A model generated the notes under the pieces. It was not told the origin of the DNA, searched no databases, and saw only the letters and a list, made by a program, of their open reading frames with translations. From NCBI GenBank assembly GCA_945883725.1, contig CAMCXZ010000002.1, forward strand, positions 1-64,000: a stretch of 64,000 bases of DNA. The letters run 5' to 3'. The translations under genes were made by a program, and so were the position numbers. This document shows positions 8,343 through 18,760 of the stretch, piece by piece. This DNA comes from Bifidobacterium breve (GTDB lineage: Bacteria; Actinomycetota; Actinomycetes; Nanopelagicales; Nanopelagicaceae). How positions within the stretch are numbered: the stretch's first letter is position 1; each line of letters opens with the position of its first letter.

Positions 8343-9336
8343 ATTATTAGCCGTGGCTGTTTTCGCGGCTCTCGTTCTAACTTCTTGCGCAAGCGAGACT
8401 GTGATTACAGAGACTGAGAGTCCACAAACTTACAACTCGATCAGTGGGCGTATTGGCACAGATGGACCAGTCATGGCGGTAAAGATCGATGACACTTCAG
8501 CGTCTCGTCCGCAGATTGGATTGGAAGATGCCGACCTGGTTTACATCGAACAGGTTGAAGGTGGCTTAACAAGATTGGCCGCAATTTTCTCTTCAACTAT
8601 TCCGCAAAATATTGGGCCAGTTCGTAGTGCAAGAATCTCTGATATCGACATTTTGTCGCAGTACGGGAAAATCATTTTTGCTTTCAGTGGTGCGCAGCGA
8701 GCGATGTTGACAGTAATCTCTAATTCGAATCTCTGGGATTACGGTGCACAACGCTCTTCACCAATAATTTATACTCGTGATGAAAATCGTCCCGGGCCAT
8801 ACGACATGGTCTTGCGTGGAGACTTACTTCTAGAGAAAGTAAAGTCCGATGGACGCGAAGTCGCTGTTTCTAAATCCATCGGCTGGAATTTTGGTGATGC
8901 ACCTAAAGGTGGCGTGGCAATAGATTCAGTTGCGGTTAAATGGCCAGCATCAAAGTACGAGGCAACCTGGTCAAGGTCTGAAAATCGCTGGCTACTTAGT
9001 AATTTCGGTAAACCTAATTTCTCTGCGAGCGGAAAGCAGTTAGGTGCAACTACTTTCGTGATTCAAAGCGTTGAGATGTCAGATTCGGCTTTTCGTGCAT
9101 CCGATGGTTCCTATACGCCGCTATCTGAAACTATTGGAACTGGTACTGGCTACATTTTGCGTGATGGCCGATCTTTCAAAGCTAACTGGAACCGGCCATC
9201 GGCTGAATCTGGAACAACATGGACTTTGGCAGATGGCAGCGAGATCAAGTTCGCCGCAGGGTCAGTTTGGGTAGCTTTGACCGATCGCAAACCAAGCTTC
9301 ACGCTCACCGCGCCAACTACACCTGATTCAAAGTAG
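8332..9336 (+). CDS. DUF3048 (YerB-like) lipoprotein
   Basis: The N-terminus is a lipoprotein signal peptide: basic start (MRSK), hydrophobic core, and lipobox LTSC with the modified cysteine at residue 19 of the 334-aa form. The mature part has DUF3048 features: VMAVKIDD, SRPQIGLEDADLVYIEQVEGG, and NIGPVRSARISDIDI. It would be exported and anchored on the outer face of the membrane. Two starts are possible, ATG at 8317 or ATG at 8332; both overlap the previous gene. The later one is chosen because it gives a compact signal peptide. The biochemical role of the family is not established. Confidence 0.75.
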   Translation: MRSKLLAVAVFAALVLTSCASETVITETESPQTYNSISGRIGTDGPVMAVKIDDTSASRPQIGLEDADLVYIEQVEGGLTRLAAIFSSTIPQNIGPVRSARISDIDILSQYGKIIFAFSGAQRAMLTVISNSNLWDYGAQRSSPIIYTRDENRPGPYDMVLRGDLLLEKVKSDGREVAVSKSIGWNFGDAPKGGVAIDSVAVKWPASKYEATWSRSENRWLLSNFGKPNFSASGKQLGATTFVIQSVEMSDSAFRASDGSYTPLSETIGTGTGYILRDGRSFKANWNRPSAESGTTWTLADGSEIKFAAGSVWVALTDRKPSFTLTAPTTPDSK

Positions 9337-9396
9337 AGTAAGCACCCTGATCGCGGGCTAATTACTCGCCAAGAAGACCTAACTAGGAGTATCTGA

Positions 9397-10284
9397 ATGA
9401 GCCAGAACGTAGGAACAGCACGAGTAAAGCGCGGCATGGCAGAAATGCTTAAAGGCGGCGTCATCATGGACGTAGTCAATGTCGAGCAAGCCAAGATAGC
9501 TGAAGCCGCTGGCGCAGTTGCAGTTATGGCACTCGAGCGGGTGCCTGCAGATATTCGTGCTCAAGGTGGCGTCGCTCGTATGTCAGATCCAGACATGATT
9601 GAGAAAATCAAAGCCGCTGTTTCAATTCCGGTAATGGCTAAGGCACGCATCGGGCATTTTGTTGAAGCGCAAATTCTGCAGAGCTTAGGCGTTGACTACA
9701 TTGATGAGTCTGAAGTCTTAACACCAGCGGATATGGAAAACCATATCGATAAGTGGAATTTCACGATTCCGTTTGTTTGTGGCGCTACCAACTTAGGTGA
9801 AGCACTTCGTCGCATTAATGAAGGTGCAGCAATGATTCGCTCAAAGGGCGAAGCAGGTACTGGCGATGTATCAAATGCGATGACTCACATGCGTTCAATT
9901 GGTGGCGAGATTCGACGACTATCGACTCTTCGCGAAGATGAACTTTATGTCGCTGCAAAAAACATGCAAGCACCGTATGACTTAGTAAAAGAAGTTGCCG
10001 AGACTGGAAAGTTGCCAGTAGTTCTTTTTACAGCCGGCGGTATTGCTACTCCAGCTGATGCTGCGTTGATGATGCAGATGGGCGCCGACGGTGTATTTAT
10101 TGGTTCTGGAATTTACAAGTCTGGCGATCCTGCCGCACGTGCTGCGGCATGTGTGAAGGCGACAACATTCTTTGACGATGCAAAAGTTTTAGCTGATGTT
10201 TCGCGTGGCTTGGGTGAAGCAATGGTTGGCATTAATGTTGCTGATCTGCCAGTTGCGCATCGCTTAGCTGAACGCGGTTGGTAA
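9397..10284 (+). CDS. pdxS: Pyridoxal 5'-phosphate synthase subunit PdxS
   Basis: Synthase subunit of the DXP-independent vitamin B6 pathway: condenses ribose 5-phosphate, glyceraldehyde 3-phosphate and ammonia to PLP as a dodecamer of TIM barrels. The 295-aa protein is full length with Asp25 in GVIMDVVN, the substrate-binding Lys82 in VMAKARIGH and the phosphate-binding segment [13 protein letters not shown] good ribosome site (AGGAG) lies 8 nt before ATG. pdxT follows after 17 nt, giving the complete PLP synthase. The 60-bp upstream gap shows no convincing promoter or terminator. Confidence 0.96.
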   Translation: MSQNVGTARVKRGMAEMLKGGVIMDVVNVEQAKIAEAAGAVAVMALERVPADIRAQGGVARMSDPDMIEKIKAAVSIPVMAKARIGHFVEAQILQSLGVDYIDESEVLTPADMENHIDKWNFTIPFVCGATNLGEALRRINEGAAMIRSKGEAGTGDVSNAMTHMRSIGGEIRRLSTLREDELYVAAKNMQAPYDLVKEVAETGKLPVVLFTAGGIATPADAALMMQMGADGVFIGSGIYKSGDPAARAAACVKATTFFDDAKVLADVSRGLGEAMVGINVADLPVAHRLAERGW

Positions 10285-10301
10285 TTTAGGTTCTCTAAGC
10301 C

Positions 10302-10901
10302 ATGCGAGTAGGTGTTCTGGCGCTGCAAGGCGATTTTCGTGAGCATCTATTTGCGCTAGAAGAGTGTGGTGTTAGCGCCAGTCTCGTTCGTCGCCCTTCT
10401 GAGCTCGCTGCTGTAGATGCGCTAGTTCTACCTGGCGGAGAGTCAACTGCGATAGCGAATTTAGCTCGTAGCTTCGACTTGTTCGATCCACTTAAGGCGC
10501 GGATAGCTGCGGGAATTCCGGTTTATGGATCGTGCGCCGGGATGATTTTGTTGGCTGATCGGGTATTAGATGCTGGCGTTGGTCAAGAAACTTTTGGTGG
10601 CCTTGACATCACAGTTCGTCGAAATGCCTTTGGCCGCCAAGTTGATTCTTTTGAAACAGATTTGGATTTTGCCGGAATTACCAATCCACCAGTGCGCGCA
10701 GTTTTCATTCGTGCCCCATGGGTTGAATCAATCGGACCAAATGTCGAAGTGTTGGCAACGCTTGATCATGCGGTTGCTGTCCGCCAAGGTGGGCTATTAG
10801 CCACGAGTTTTCATCCCGAATTAACGGGGGATAATCGAATCCATCGCTTCTTTATTGAATCGGTAGCACGTCCGGCTTTGGAAAAGGCTGCGGTAAAGTA
10901 G
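10302..10901 (+). CDS. pdxT: Pyridoxal 5'-phosphate synthase glutaminase subunit PdxT
   Basis: Class I glutamine amidotransferase that hydrolyses glutamine and channels ammonia to PdxS. The 199-aa protein has the nucleophile Cys78 in GSCAGM, the oxyanion-loop motif LPGGEST (43-49), and His171/Glu173 in FHPEL completing the triad. It lies directly after pdxS on the same strand. Confidence 0.95.
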   Translation: MRVGVLALQGDFREHLFALEECGVSASLVRRPSELAAVDALVLPGGESTAIANLARSFDLFDPLKARIAAGIPVYGSCAGMILLADRVLDAGVGQETFGGLDITVRRNAFGRQVDSFETDLDFAGITNPPVRAVFIRAPWVESIGPNVEVLATLDHAVAVRQGGLLATSFHPELTGDNRIHRFFIESVARPALEKAAVK

Positions 10902-10950
10902 TTCCATAACTTTCATCGGTAGTCACGGTGAAATTTCTAGGGGGTAGAAG

Positions 10951-11703
10951 ATGTCCGGCCATTCCAAGTGGGCAACGACAAAACACAAAAAGGCAATCAT
11001 CGATAGTCGTCGTGCCAAGAATTTTGCCAAACTGATTAAAGCAATCGAAGTTGCCTCCCGTAATGGTGGACCTGATATTGATGGCAACCCAACACTTTTT
11101 GATGCGATTGCCAAAGCTAAAAAGAATTCAATGCCAGCAGATAATATCGAACGCGCGATTAAGCGCGGAGCTGGTCTTGAGTCCGGAGGTGCCGATTGGC
11201 AAACCATTATGTATGAGGGCTATGGACCTAATGGCGTTGCGATCATGATCGAATGTTTAACTGATAGTCGCAATCGTGCGGCCTCTGAAGTTCGCGTAGC
11301 TGTTACCCGTAACGGTGGCAGCATGGCTGATCCTGGTTCGGTTTCGTATTTGTTTAATCGCAAAGGTGTAATTATTGTTAATAAGAATGGTCAGTTATCT
11401 GAGGATTCAGTACTCGAAGCCGTTCTAGATGCCGGTGCCGAAGAAGTGAATGATTTGGGCGAATCTTTCGAAGTCGTCTGTGAAGCTAGCGACCTAGTTG
11501 CTGTTCGTACTGCGCTTCAAACAGCAGGCATCGACTATGAATCAGCTGATTCTTCGTTCTTGCCATCCATGACTATCCCGCTAGATGCCGATGGTGCGAC
11601 TAAAGTTTTTGAGTTAATTGATGCGATTGAAGAACTAGATGATGTGCAGAACGTATTTAGTAACTTCGATGTATCTGATGAGGTAATGGCGAGCCTGACT
11701 TAA
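10951..11703 (+). CDS. yebC: YebC/PmpR family protein
   Basis: The 250-aa protein of the YebC/TACO1 family begins with the signature [13 protein letters not shown] and contains the helical segment [18 protein letters not shown]. Family members have been described as transcriptional regulators and more recently as factors that relieve ribosome stalling; which applies here cannot be told from sequence. A purine-rich ribosome site (AGGGGGTAGAAG) precedes the ATG. It lies upstream of ruvCAB as in most actinobacteria and many other bacteria. Confidence 0.93.
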   Translation: MSGHSKWATTKHKKAIIDSRRAKNFAKLIKAIEVASRNGGPDIDGNPTLFDAIAKAKKNSMPADNIERAIKRGAGLESGGADWQTIMYEGYGPNGVAIMIECLTDSRNRAASEVRVAVTRNGGSMADPGSVSYLFNRKGVIIVNKNGQLSEDSVLEAVLDAGAEEVNDLGESFEVVCEASDLVAVRTALQTAGIDYESADSSFLPSMTIPLDADGATKVFELIDAIEELDDVQNVFSNFDVSDEVMASLT

Positions 11704-11721
11704 CATGTCTGAGCCAGTATC

Positions 11722-11727
11722 TAGGCT
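11722..11727 (+). promoter_or_regulatory. -10 hexamer TAGGCT for ruvCAB, leaderless arrangement
   Basis: TAGGCT ends 6 nt before the GTG start of ruvC in the 30-bp gap after yebC. There is no Shine-Dalgarno sequence in front of the GTG, which supports a leaderless transcript. Confidence 0.5.
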
Positions 11728-11733
11728 GAGCAA

Positions 11734-12288
11734 GTGAGAGTTCTAGGTATTGATCCAGGTCTAACGCGCTGCGGAATAGGCGTTGTTGAAGGATCTATTG
11801 GAGCCCCGCTTCACATGGTTGCCGTCGGTGTAATTCTTACTTCGTCGGAAGATCCGACCGAATCACGACTATTACAGCTTGAACGTGAGATTCAACTATG
11901 GATTACTGAATTCAAACCAGATGTCATAGCGATCGAACGCGTTTTTTCACAACATAATTTGCGCACCGTGATGGGTACCGCTCAAGCCGCCGGAATAGCA
12001 CTTTTACTTGCTGCTCGTAATCAGACCAAAGTCGTTATGCATACACCAAGTGAGGTCAAGGCAGCTGTTACTGGTTCCGGCCGTGCTAACAAGGCTCAGG
12101 TAGGTAAGATGGTGTTAAATATTTTGAAGCTAGATGCAGCTCCCAAGCCGGCAGATAGCGCTGACGCATTAGCGTTAGCAATTTGTCATATCTGGCGTGG
12201 AGGTGGCAACACCAAGATTGCTGATGCACTCGCCAAAGAGAAAAAACGTTTAGCGCTACTAAAGAAGACGGGATCACTAAAGAAATGA
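11734..12288 (+). CDS. ruvC: Crossover junction endodeoxyribonuclease RuvC
   Basis: Resolves Holliday junctions in homologous recombination as a dimer. The 184-aa protein has the RNase H-like fold with the acidic catalytic residues Asp7 (GIDPG), Glu68 (AIERVF), Asp141 and Asp144 (DSADALALAICH). The GTG start is set by conserved residues beginning at MRVLGIDPG. The ruvA start overlaps the stop by 4 nt. Confidence 0.96.
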   Translation: MRVLGIDPGLTRCGIGVVEGSIGAPLHMVAVGVILTSSEDPTESRLLQLEREIQLWITEFKPDVIAIERVFSQHNLRTVMGTAQAAGIALLLAARNQTKVVMHTPSEVKAAVTGSGRANKAQVGKMVLNILKLDAAPKPADSADALALAICHIWRGGGNTKIADALAKEKKRLALLKKTGSLKK

Positions 12289-12893
12289 TTGCCACGCTTA
12301 CTGGTGAGATCAAGGCTATCTCGTTAGATCGTGCTGTTGTTGAAGTAGGTGGTGTTGGCCTTTCAGTCAATTTAACTCAATCTTCTGCTGCGCATTTAAA
12401 TTTAGGCACAGTGGTAACTTTTCATACTTCACTTGTAGTCCGAGAAGATTCCTTAACTCTTTATGGTTTTCTGACCTCTGATTCCAAACAACTATTCGAG
12501 CAGTTACAAACTGTTAGTGGTATTGGGCCCAAGGTTGCCCTAGCCATTCTTGGTTCGCTATCACCAGAAGAATTAGCGACAGCAATTGCTAGTGAAAACA
12601 TTGCAGCGATCGAACGAGTGCCAGGCATTGGTCGAAAAGGCGCGCAACGTTTAATTCTAGAGTTAAAAGGAAAGCTATCTGATCTCTCCGATGGCGCTCG
12701 AGTAACTAACCATCAACCGATTTGGCGTGAACAGTTAACTAACGCGTTGATTTCGTTGGGTTTTGCGCCAAAGGATTCTGATCGAGCGATAACTACGGTA
12801 GTTAATGAATTGCAGGGCGAAGGCATTGAACCAGGTGAGCTCGAGATGAGTGAGCTCTTAAAAAAGGCACTTCAAAGTGGTGGTCGTAAGTAA
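12285..12893 (+). CDS. ruvA: Holliday junction DNA helicase subunit RuvA
   Basis: Junction-recognition subunit that tetramerises on four-way DNA and loads RuvB. The 202-aa protein has an N-terminal OB fold (about 1-63), two helix-hairpin-helix motifs ([14 protein letters not shown] and [16 protein letters not shown]) and a C-terminal RuvB-contact domain (about 150-202) with SLGF. The 4-nt overlap with ruvC and 1-nt overlap with ruvB indicate tight translational coupling. Confidence 0.96.
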   Translation: MIATLTGEIKAISLDRAVVEVGGVGLSVNLTQSSAAHLNLGTVVTFHTSLVVREDSLTLYGFLTSDSKQLFEQLQTVSGIGPKVALAILGSLSPEELATAIASENIAAIERVPGIGRKGAQRLILELKGKLSDLSDGARVTNHQPIWREQLTNALISLGFAPKDSDRAITTVVNELQGEGIEPGELEMSELLKKALQSGGRK

Positions 12894-13936
12894 TGGAAAA
12901 TGACGATCGCCTGATTTCTTCGGCTGCAGCATTAGATGAATCTGCCGCCGAAGGTGCTTTGCGTCCGAAAGATTTACAAGAGTTTATTGGTCAAGAGCGT
13001 GTGCGCCAGCAAATTGATGTGCTTTTAACTGCTGCGAAACATCGTGGTACTAGCGCGGATCACATTCTACTTAGTGGCCCACCAGGTCTTGGTAAAACAA
13101 CTCTCGCACTAATCTTGGCGGCGGAAATGCAAGTTCCAATTCGAATTACTTCTGGGCCAGCAATTACGCACGCCGGTGATTTAGCCTCAATACTTTCTTC
13201 ATTGGTTGAAGGGGAAATACTTTTTATTGATGAAATTCACCGTTTGCCGCGTCCTGCCGAAGAATTACTTTATCTAGCAATGGAAGATTTTCGAGTCGAC
13301 GTTGTAGTTGGCAAAGGGCCTGGCGCAACAGCGATTCCACTAGAGCTTCCTAGATTCACATTAGTCGGAGCCACAACTCGAGCAGGATTATTGCCGAGTC
13401 CATTACGTGATCGATTCGGATTTACTGCGCAATTAGATTTCTACGCCGAATCCGAATTAGCGCAAGTGATAGCTCGATCTGCAGCTCTTCTAGGTTTAGC
13501 AATTGATGCGAAAGCCATAGAACAAATTGCTAGTCGCTCGCGCGGCACTCCGCGTATTGCAAACCGCTTACTTCGCAGAGTGCGCGATTACGCTCAGGTT
13601 AAAGGTTCGAACAAGCTCTCGCTAGACCACGCTAACGATGCCCTTGAAATGTATGAAGTAGATGCCGCGGGACTTGATCGACTGGACCGCTCAGTGCTAA
13701 TTGCTCTAATTGAAAGATTTGGTGGGGGACCAGTCGGTCTTTCCACCTTGGCTATTGCTGTGGGCGAGGAAACCGAAACGGTCGAATCAGTAGCGGAGCC
13801 GTTCCTGGTCCGAAATGGATTTATGGCGCGCACCCCGCGTGGACGAGTGGCTACCGCTCTAGGTTGGTCACATTTGGGCAAAGTCGCGCCTGCTGGGGCT
13901 TCTTCGCTTTTCGACACACCGCTAAATGACGCCTAG
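12893..13936 (+). CDS. ruvB: Holliday junction branch migration ATPase RuvB
   Basis: Hexameric AAA+ motor that drives branch migration with RuvA. The 347-aa protein has Walker A GPPGLGKT (62-69), Walker B FIDEIHR (111-117), sensor I GATTR and a C-terminal winged-helix domain. It starts on the last base of the ruvA stop codon. Its own TAG stop forms the first three bases of a -10-like hexamer in front of secD. The gap to secD is 11 nt; yajC, usual here in actinobacteria, is absent. Confidence 0.97.
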   Translation: MENDDRLISSAAALDESAAEGALRPKDLQEFIGQERVRQQIDVLLTAAKHRGTSADHILLSGPPGLGKTTLALILAAEMQVPIRITSGPAITHAGDLASILSSLVEGEILFIDEIHRLPRPAEELLYLAMEDFRVDVVVGKGPGATAIPLELPRFTLVGATTRAGLLPSPLRDRFGFTAQLDFYAESELAQVIARSAALLGLAIDAKAIEQIASRSRGTPRIANRLLRRVRDYAQVKGSNKLSLDHANDALEMYEVDAAGLDRLDRSVLIALIERFGGGPVGLSTLAIAVGEETETVESVAEPFLVRNGFMARTPRGRVATALGWSHLGKVAPAGASSLFDTPLNDA

Positions 13937-13939
13937 ACT
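13934..13939 (+). promoter_or_regulatory. -10 hexamer TAGACT for secDF, formed by the ruvB stop codon
   Basis: TAGACT begins with the TAG stop of ruvB and lies 8 nt before the secD ATG. The spacing is slightly longer than the 6 nt seen most often in this window. Confidence 0.3.
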
Positions 13940-13947
13940 CACCTCTT

Positions 13948-15489
13948 ATGTCAACACCTACAAAACCTGTTAAGAGCTCCGGTCGTCCAGGTCGCACATT
14001 AGCGATCTTAACTGGGGCAATTGTCCTACTAATTGCAGCAGTCTTCATTCAGGGGGCAACCGCTGTGCGCTTGGGTCTAGATTTGCGCGGCGGCACAAGT
14101 GTTACTTTGCAGCCTCGCTTAGGCGTCGGAGAAACGGGCAAAGTTACCTCTGAGGCAATTGATCAAGCAGTCTCGATCATTCGTCAACGTGTTAACTCAT
14201 TAGGTGTTGCCGAGAGCGAAGTGGCATCGCAAGGTTCAGGTACTAATCGCCAGATCGTTATTTCAGTACCGGGCGAAAGTGGTCGTCGCGTTATCGAGTT
14301 AGTTGGCCAAACTGCAGAACTGCGTTTCCGTCAAGTACTTGCCGAGACTTCGGGCGTGCCAACACCGATAACTGATGCAGCCGCAACACCGCCTGCCGGA
14401 ATAAGTGCGGAATTGAATGCTCGTTACGCCGAGCTTGATTGCACACTTCCAGCCAATCGCCAAGGAACCGGTAGTGATGTTGCAACCGATGTAATTGTGG
14501 CTTGCTCGACTGATGGGGGAGCTAAATACATTTTGGCTGGTGCTGAAGTTCTTGGTCGTCAAGTTTCTAAAGCAACAGCAGCCGTTGACACGACAACTGG
14601 TGGTAACTGGTTTGTCTCTCTTACTTTTAATGGCGAAGGCACAAAAGCTTTCGGCGATCAAACAGCTCGCGTTGTTTCATTAACTGCGCCACAGAATCAA
14701 GTAGCAATTGTTCTTGATGGTTTAGTTGTATCTGCGCCACGAATTACCGAAGCTATCCGTGGTGGCAGTGCTCAGATCACCGGTAACTTCACTCAAGTTG
14801 AAGCTCAAGATTTGGCTAATGTCTTGAAGTATGGATCTTTGCCTCTTGCTTTTGATCGCGGCGAAGTTCAGCAAGTTTCACCAACTCTAGGATCTGATCA
14901 ACTCTCAGCAGGTTTACTGGCTGGTGGTTTAGGTCTAGGACTCGTCCTTCTTTACTCAGTTCTCTACTATCGCGGTCTTGGTTTAGTCACAGTTGGTTCG
15001 CTAACAGTTGCCGCAGGCTTGATCTATCTACTGGTTCTGCTCCTTGGTGAATGGATTGGCTTTACGCTCACGTTAGCTGGTATTGCTGGAATCATTGTCG
15101 CTATTGGTATTACGGCCGACTCATTTATCGTCTATTTCGAACGTATTAGAGATGAATTACGTGAGGGTAAGACGCTTCGCTCAGCGGTTGAAACCGGTTG
15201 GGTAAGAGCACGCCGAACCATTGTTGTGGCTGACTCTGTCTCAATCATTGCCGCAGTCCTGCTCTACTTCTTAGCAGTAGGTGGCGTTCGCGGTTTTGCT
15301 TTCACTCTAGGTCTAACAACTTTGGTAGATCTACTTGTGATCTTTGCATTTACTAAACCAATGATGACCATTCTTGCGAAGTGGAAATTCTACGCAAACG
15401 GTCACCCGCTCTCTGGTTTATCCAAGAAGAGTTCAGGTATCGAAGAAACGAAAAATATTCAAGTATCAACCACAGGCATGGAGGCGTAA
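13948..15489 (+). CDS. secD: Protein translocase subunit SecD
   Basis: Membrane component of the SecDF complex that uses the proton gradient to pull proteins through SecYEG. The 513-aa protein has an N-terminal TM helix (about 17-36), the conserved RLGLDLRGGTSV motif right after it, a large extracytoplasmic P1 domain and five C-terminal TM helices. secF follows after 4 nt. An Ala/Pro/Thr-rich insert around 140-155 lies in the P1 region. YajC is missing in front of it. Confidence 0.95.
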   Translation: MSTPTKPVKSSGRPGRTLAILTGAIVLLIAAVFIQGATAVRLGLDLRGGTSVTLQPRLGVGETGKVTSEAIDQAVSIIRQRVNSLGVAESEVASQGSGTNRQIVISVPGESGRRVIELVGQTAELRFRQVLAETSGVPTPITDAAATPPAGISAELNARYAELDCTLPANRQGTGSDVATDVIVACSTDGGAKYILAGAEVLGRQVSKATAAVDTTTGGNWFVSLTFNGEGTKAFGDQTARVVSLTAPQNQVAIVLDGLVVSAPRITEAIRGGSAQITGNFTQVEAQDLANVLKYGSLPLAFDRGEVQQVSPTLGSDQLSAGLLAGGLGLGLVLLYSVLYYRGLGLVTVGSLTVAAGLIYLLVLLLGEWIGFTLTLAGIAGIIVAIGITADSFIVYFERIRDELREGKTLRSAVETGWVRARRTIVVADSVSIIAAVLLYFLAVGGVRGFAFTLGLTTLVDLLVIFAFTKPMMTILAKWKFYANGHPLSGLSKKSSGIEETKNIQVSTTGMEA

Positions 15490-15493
15490 AGAA

Positions 15494-16546
15494 ATGGCAC
15501 ATGGAACAACGCTAGGTGCACGTCTCTATAGTGGCGAGACTTCATTTGATTTCATCGCTTCCCGCAAACGTTGGTACGCAGTTTCTGCTCTACTGCTTGC
15601 AATCTCAATCGGCACAATCGTTTTCCAAGGGCTTCATCTCGGCATTGAATTCAAAGGTGGATCTAGCTACACAGTCACAAAAGTAGGAGCAACTGTTGAA
15701 GAGGCTCGCTCTGCGGTCGAATCAGCCGGCGTAACATCTGAGGTAATTGTGCAGAGCGTTGGTAACGAGAAGATTCGCGTCCAAACAGGTTCTCTGACAA
15801 ATGTTCAGTCAAACGCTGTGCAAGATGCACTTGCTGCAAAATTTGCTATCAACGTTGAGACGATAGATACCCAAATCATTGGACCTTCTTGGGGTAAAGA
15901 GATCACCAAGAAAGCTTTATATGGCTTGATCGCATTCTTGCTTGCGGTAATGCTTTATCTAGCGATGGCCTTTGAACCAAAAATGGCGATCGCCTCAATC
16001 GTGGCAGTAATTCACGACGTGATCATCACTGTGGGCATCTACGCTCTAGTTGGTTTTGATGTTACGCCAGCTACCGTTATCGGTTTCCTAACGATTCTGG
16101 GCTATTCGCTTTATGACACAGTTATCGTCTTTGATAAAGTCCGCGAAAATACTCGGTCAATCACAACAACTGGCAAATCGACTTATTCGCAGGCAACAAA
16201 CTTGGCTGTTAATCAGACCATCGTGCGATCATTAAATACTTCGATCATCGCTTTGCTTCCAGTAGGTTCAATTCTCTTCGTCGGTGCTGGACTATTAGGC
16301 GCAGGTACGCTGAAGGATCTTTCGTTAGCACTCTTTATTGGTCTAGCAATTGGCACTTACTCATCACTATTTATCGCTCCGCAAGTTCTATCGGGTCTGC
16401 GCGAGCGTGAACCAGCGATGATTGCGTTAGCTAAGCGAGTAAATGGTCGTGCCGGAGTGGCTCCAGTTTCAGTTCAGACGAGTTCAGATACCAGCCAGAA
16501 TCGTGGCCCGCGTAACCAACCAAAACGAAAAGCCAAAAAGAAGTAA
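15494..16546 (+). CDS. secF: Protein translocase subunit SecF
   Basis: Partner of SecD in proton-driven protein export. The 350-aa protein has an N-terminal TM helix, the motif LGIEFKGGSSY, a short extracytoplasmic domain, five further TM helices and a basic C-terminal tail (KRKAKKK). The ATG at 15494 is used; in-frame codons further upstream lie inside secD. In most actinobacteria apt follows secF; here rel follows directly. Confidence 0.95.
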   Translation: MAHGTTLGARLYSGETSFDFIASRKRWYAVSALLLAISIGTIVFQGLHLGIEFKGGSSYTVTKVGATVEEARSAVESAGVTSEVIVQSVGNEKIRVQTGSLTNVQSNAVQDALAAKFAINVETIDTQIIGPSWGKEITKKALYGLIAFLLAVMLYLAMAFEPKMAIASIVAVIHDVIITVGIYALVGFDVTPATVIGFLTILGYSLYDTVIVFDKVRENTRSITTTGKSTYSQATNLAVNQTIVRSLNTSIIALLPVGSILFVGAGLLGAGTLKDLSLALFIGLAIGTYSSLFIAPQVLSGLREREPAMIALAKRVNGRAGVAPVSVQTSSDTSQNRGPRNQPKRKAKKK

Positions 16547-16585
16547 TCACTACTATTCGAAGTAACTATCCACCGAATTGTTAAC

Positions 16586-16591
16586 TAGAAT
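16586..16591 (+). promoter_or_regulatory. -10 hexamer TAGAAT for rel, leaderless arrangement
   Basis: TAGAAT matches the sigma-70 type -10 consensus at five of six positions and ends 6 nt before the rel ATG. No Shine-Dalgarno sequence is present in the 51-bp gap and no clear -35 box is seen. Confidence 0.5.
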
Positions 16592-16597
16592 CCGATC

Positions 16598-18760
16598 ATG
16601 GACACTCTGTTAGCGCCGGTGGTTAGTGCTTTAACGGAGCATCACCCTGGCGATAAGTTAGAAAATCTTCAGCGCGCTTTTTTGGTGGCAAAAGAAGCTC
16701 ACACTGGACAGTTCCGTAAATCTGGTGAAGATTACATAACTCATCCAGTCGCTGTGGCTGCGATCTTGGCCGAGTTCGGCCTAAATGAAGCTGTCATAAT
16801 CGCAGCTTTGCTGCACGATACAGTCGAAGATACGACATATTCGTTGCAGCAATTACGTAAAGATTTCGGCGAAGAGATTGCCCTGTTAGTCGATGGCGTT
16901 ACTAAATTAGACAAGCTAACTTATGGACCTACGGCCGAGGCAGAAACCGTTAGAAAGATGATCGTAGCGATGTCGCGAGATATTCGCGTTTTGCTTATCA
17001 AGTTGGCCGATCGTCTACACAATGCGCGAACCTGGAAGTATGTCTCACCAGAATCAGCAGAGCGCAAGGCTCGTGAAACGCTCGATATTTATGCGCCACT
17101 GGCTCATAGATTGGGAATGAACGCAATCAAATGGGAACTCGAAGATTTGAGTTTCGAGGTTCTTGAGCCAAAAAAATTCTTGGAAATTTCGCGGTTAGTC
17201 GCTGAACGCAATCCAGCTCGCACAACTTTAACTAATGAAGTTGTTGAAGCGGTGAAATCAGATCTGTTGGCCGATGGTGTTAAATGCACAGTTACCGGAC
17301 GACAGAAACATTTCTATAGCGTGTATCAAAAAATGGTGGTGCGCGGTCGGGATTTCAATGACATTTATGATCTAGTAGGTATTCGCGTGCTAGTGGAAGA
17401 TGTCCGTGATTGCTACGCAGTTCTTGGTGCGATTCACGCCCGCTGGTCCCCAGTACCAGGTCGATTCAAAGATTACATCGCGATGCCGAAATTCAACCTT
17501 TATCAATCACTGCACACAACTGTAATTGGGCCAAGCGGTAAGGCCATCGAAATCCAAATTCGCACATATGACATGCATTCTCGTGCTGAGTTCGGTATCG
17601 CAGCGCACTGGAAATATAAGCAGGGCGCCGAAGCTAACTCGTCATCACCTGAAATGCTTTGGTTGCGCCAACTACATGAATGGCAGAAGGAAACCGAAGA
17701 TCCATCCGAGTTCTTAGATTCGTTACGTTTTGATTTAGGGTCTCCCGAAGTATTTGTTTTCACGCCGAAGGGGAGTGTGATTGCCCTGCCAGGTGGGTCA
17801 ACGCCAGTGGACTTTGCTTATTCAGTACATACCGATGTTGGAAATCGTTGTGCTGGAGCAAAGGTAAATGGTCGGTTAGTGCCGTTGGAGTCAAAGCTGA
17901 GCAATGGCGATGTTGTCGAAGTGGTTCTAAATAAAGGCGAGCACGCCGCACCAAGTCGCGATTGGCTAAATTTCGTAAAGAGTCCTCGAGCGCGATCGAA
18001 GATAAAAGCGTGGTTTAGCAAAGAGCGCCGAGAAGAAGCAATCGAAGCTGGGCGAGAATCAATTGCACGTCAAATGCGAAAAGCCGGCCTTCCACTTCAA
18101 AAGATTTTCGCAGGCCATGCTTTGCTAGAACTTTCGCACGAACTGCACTATCCAGACATTTCGGCGCTATATAGCGCAGTCGGTGATGGACACGTTTCCT
18201 CAGCTTCAATTATTGAAAAACTAATCGCTTCAATGGGGGAGGAAGACTCTCATCCAGAAGCAACTGTTCCAACTTTTCCAACTGGCGTTCAAACCGCCAG
18301 ACGCTCAAGTAGTTCGATTGAGGTTGCTGGAATCGGAGATGTGTATGTGAAGTTGGCTCGGTGCTGCACACCAGTGCCAGGCGATGTGATTATGGGATTC
18401 ATAACCAAAGGCAATGGCGTCTCTGTGCATCGCAGCGATTGCATAAACGCGGCTGATTTGAAATCACACCAAGGCGAGCGCGTTGTTGAAGTTAAATGGT
18501 TAGCTGGCGCGGCCAGCGTATTCCTCGTAAATATCCAAGTTGAAGCACTTGATCGGGCAAGATTGTTAGCAGATGTAACTCGCACGCTATCAGAGCAGCA
18601 TGTGAACATTTTAAGTGCGTCGGTGACAACCTCAAAAGATCGCACAGCAATTTCAAGATTTACGTTTGAAATGGCTGATGCAACACATCTCGATGCGGTA
18701 TTAAGTGCGGTTAGAAATATTGAAGGCGTTTACGATGTTTATCGCACCTTCAATAACTAG
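16598..18760 (+). CDS. rel: Bifunctional (p)ppGpp synthetase/hydrolase Rel
   Basis: Makes and degrades the stringent-response alarmone (p)ppGpp. The 720-aa protein has an HD hydrolase domain with the intact motif HDTVED (His73-Asp78), a synthetase domain with RFKD (Arg289-Asp292), the RXKD form typical of bifunctional Rel enzymes rather than the EXDD of RelA, then TGS (about 385-445), a zinc-finger/helical region with CCTP and a C-terminal ACT domain. Both activities are predicted. Its stop codon directly abuts the stop of the convergent DUF349 gene. Confidence 0.96.
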   Translation: MDTLLAPVVSALTEHHPGDKLENLQRAFLVAKEAHTGQFRKSGEDYITHPVAVAAILAEFGLNEAVIIAALLHDTVEDTTYSLQQLRKDFGEEIALLVDGVTKLDKLTYGPTAEAETVRKMIVAMSRDIRVLLIKLADRLHNARTWKYVSPESAERKARETLDIYAPLAHRLGMNAIKWELEDLSFEVLEPKKFLEISRLVAERNPARTTLTNEVVEAVKSDLLADGVKCTVTGRQKHFYSVYQKMVVRGRDFNDIYDLVGIRVLVEDVRDCYAVLGAIHARWSPVPGRFKDYIAMPKFNLYQSLHTTVIGPSGKAIEIQIRTYDMHSRAEFGIAAHWKYKQGAEANSSSPEMLWLRQLHEWQKETEDPSEFLDSLRFDLGSPEVFVFTPKGSVIALPGGSTPVDFAYSVHTDVGNRCAGAKVNGRLVPLESKLSNGDVVEVVLNKGEHAAPSRDWLNFVKSPRARSKIKAWFSKERREEAIEAGRESIARQMRKAGLPLQKIFAGHALLELSHELHYPDISALYSAVGDGHVSSASIIEKLIASMGEEDSHPEATVPTFPTGVQTARRSSSSIEVAGIGDVYVKLARCCTPVPGDVIMGFITKGNGVSVHRSDCINAADLKSHQGERVVEVKWLAGAASVFLVNIQVEALDRARLLADVTRTLSEQHVNILSASVTTSKDRTAISRFTFEMADATHLDAVLSAVRNIEGVYDVYRTFNN

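Noticed and set aside
14381-14409. Ala/Pro/Thr-rich insert in SecD as a possible frameshift
   Set aside because: The frame is continuous and conserved SecD motifs are in phase on both sides; such low-complexity inserts are common in the P1 domain.
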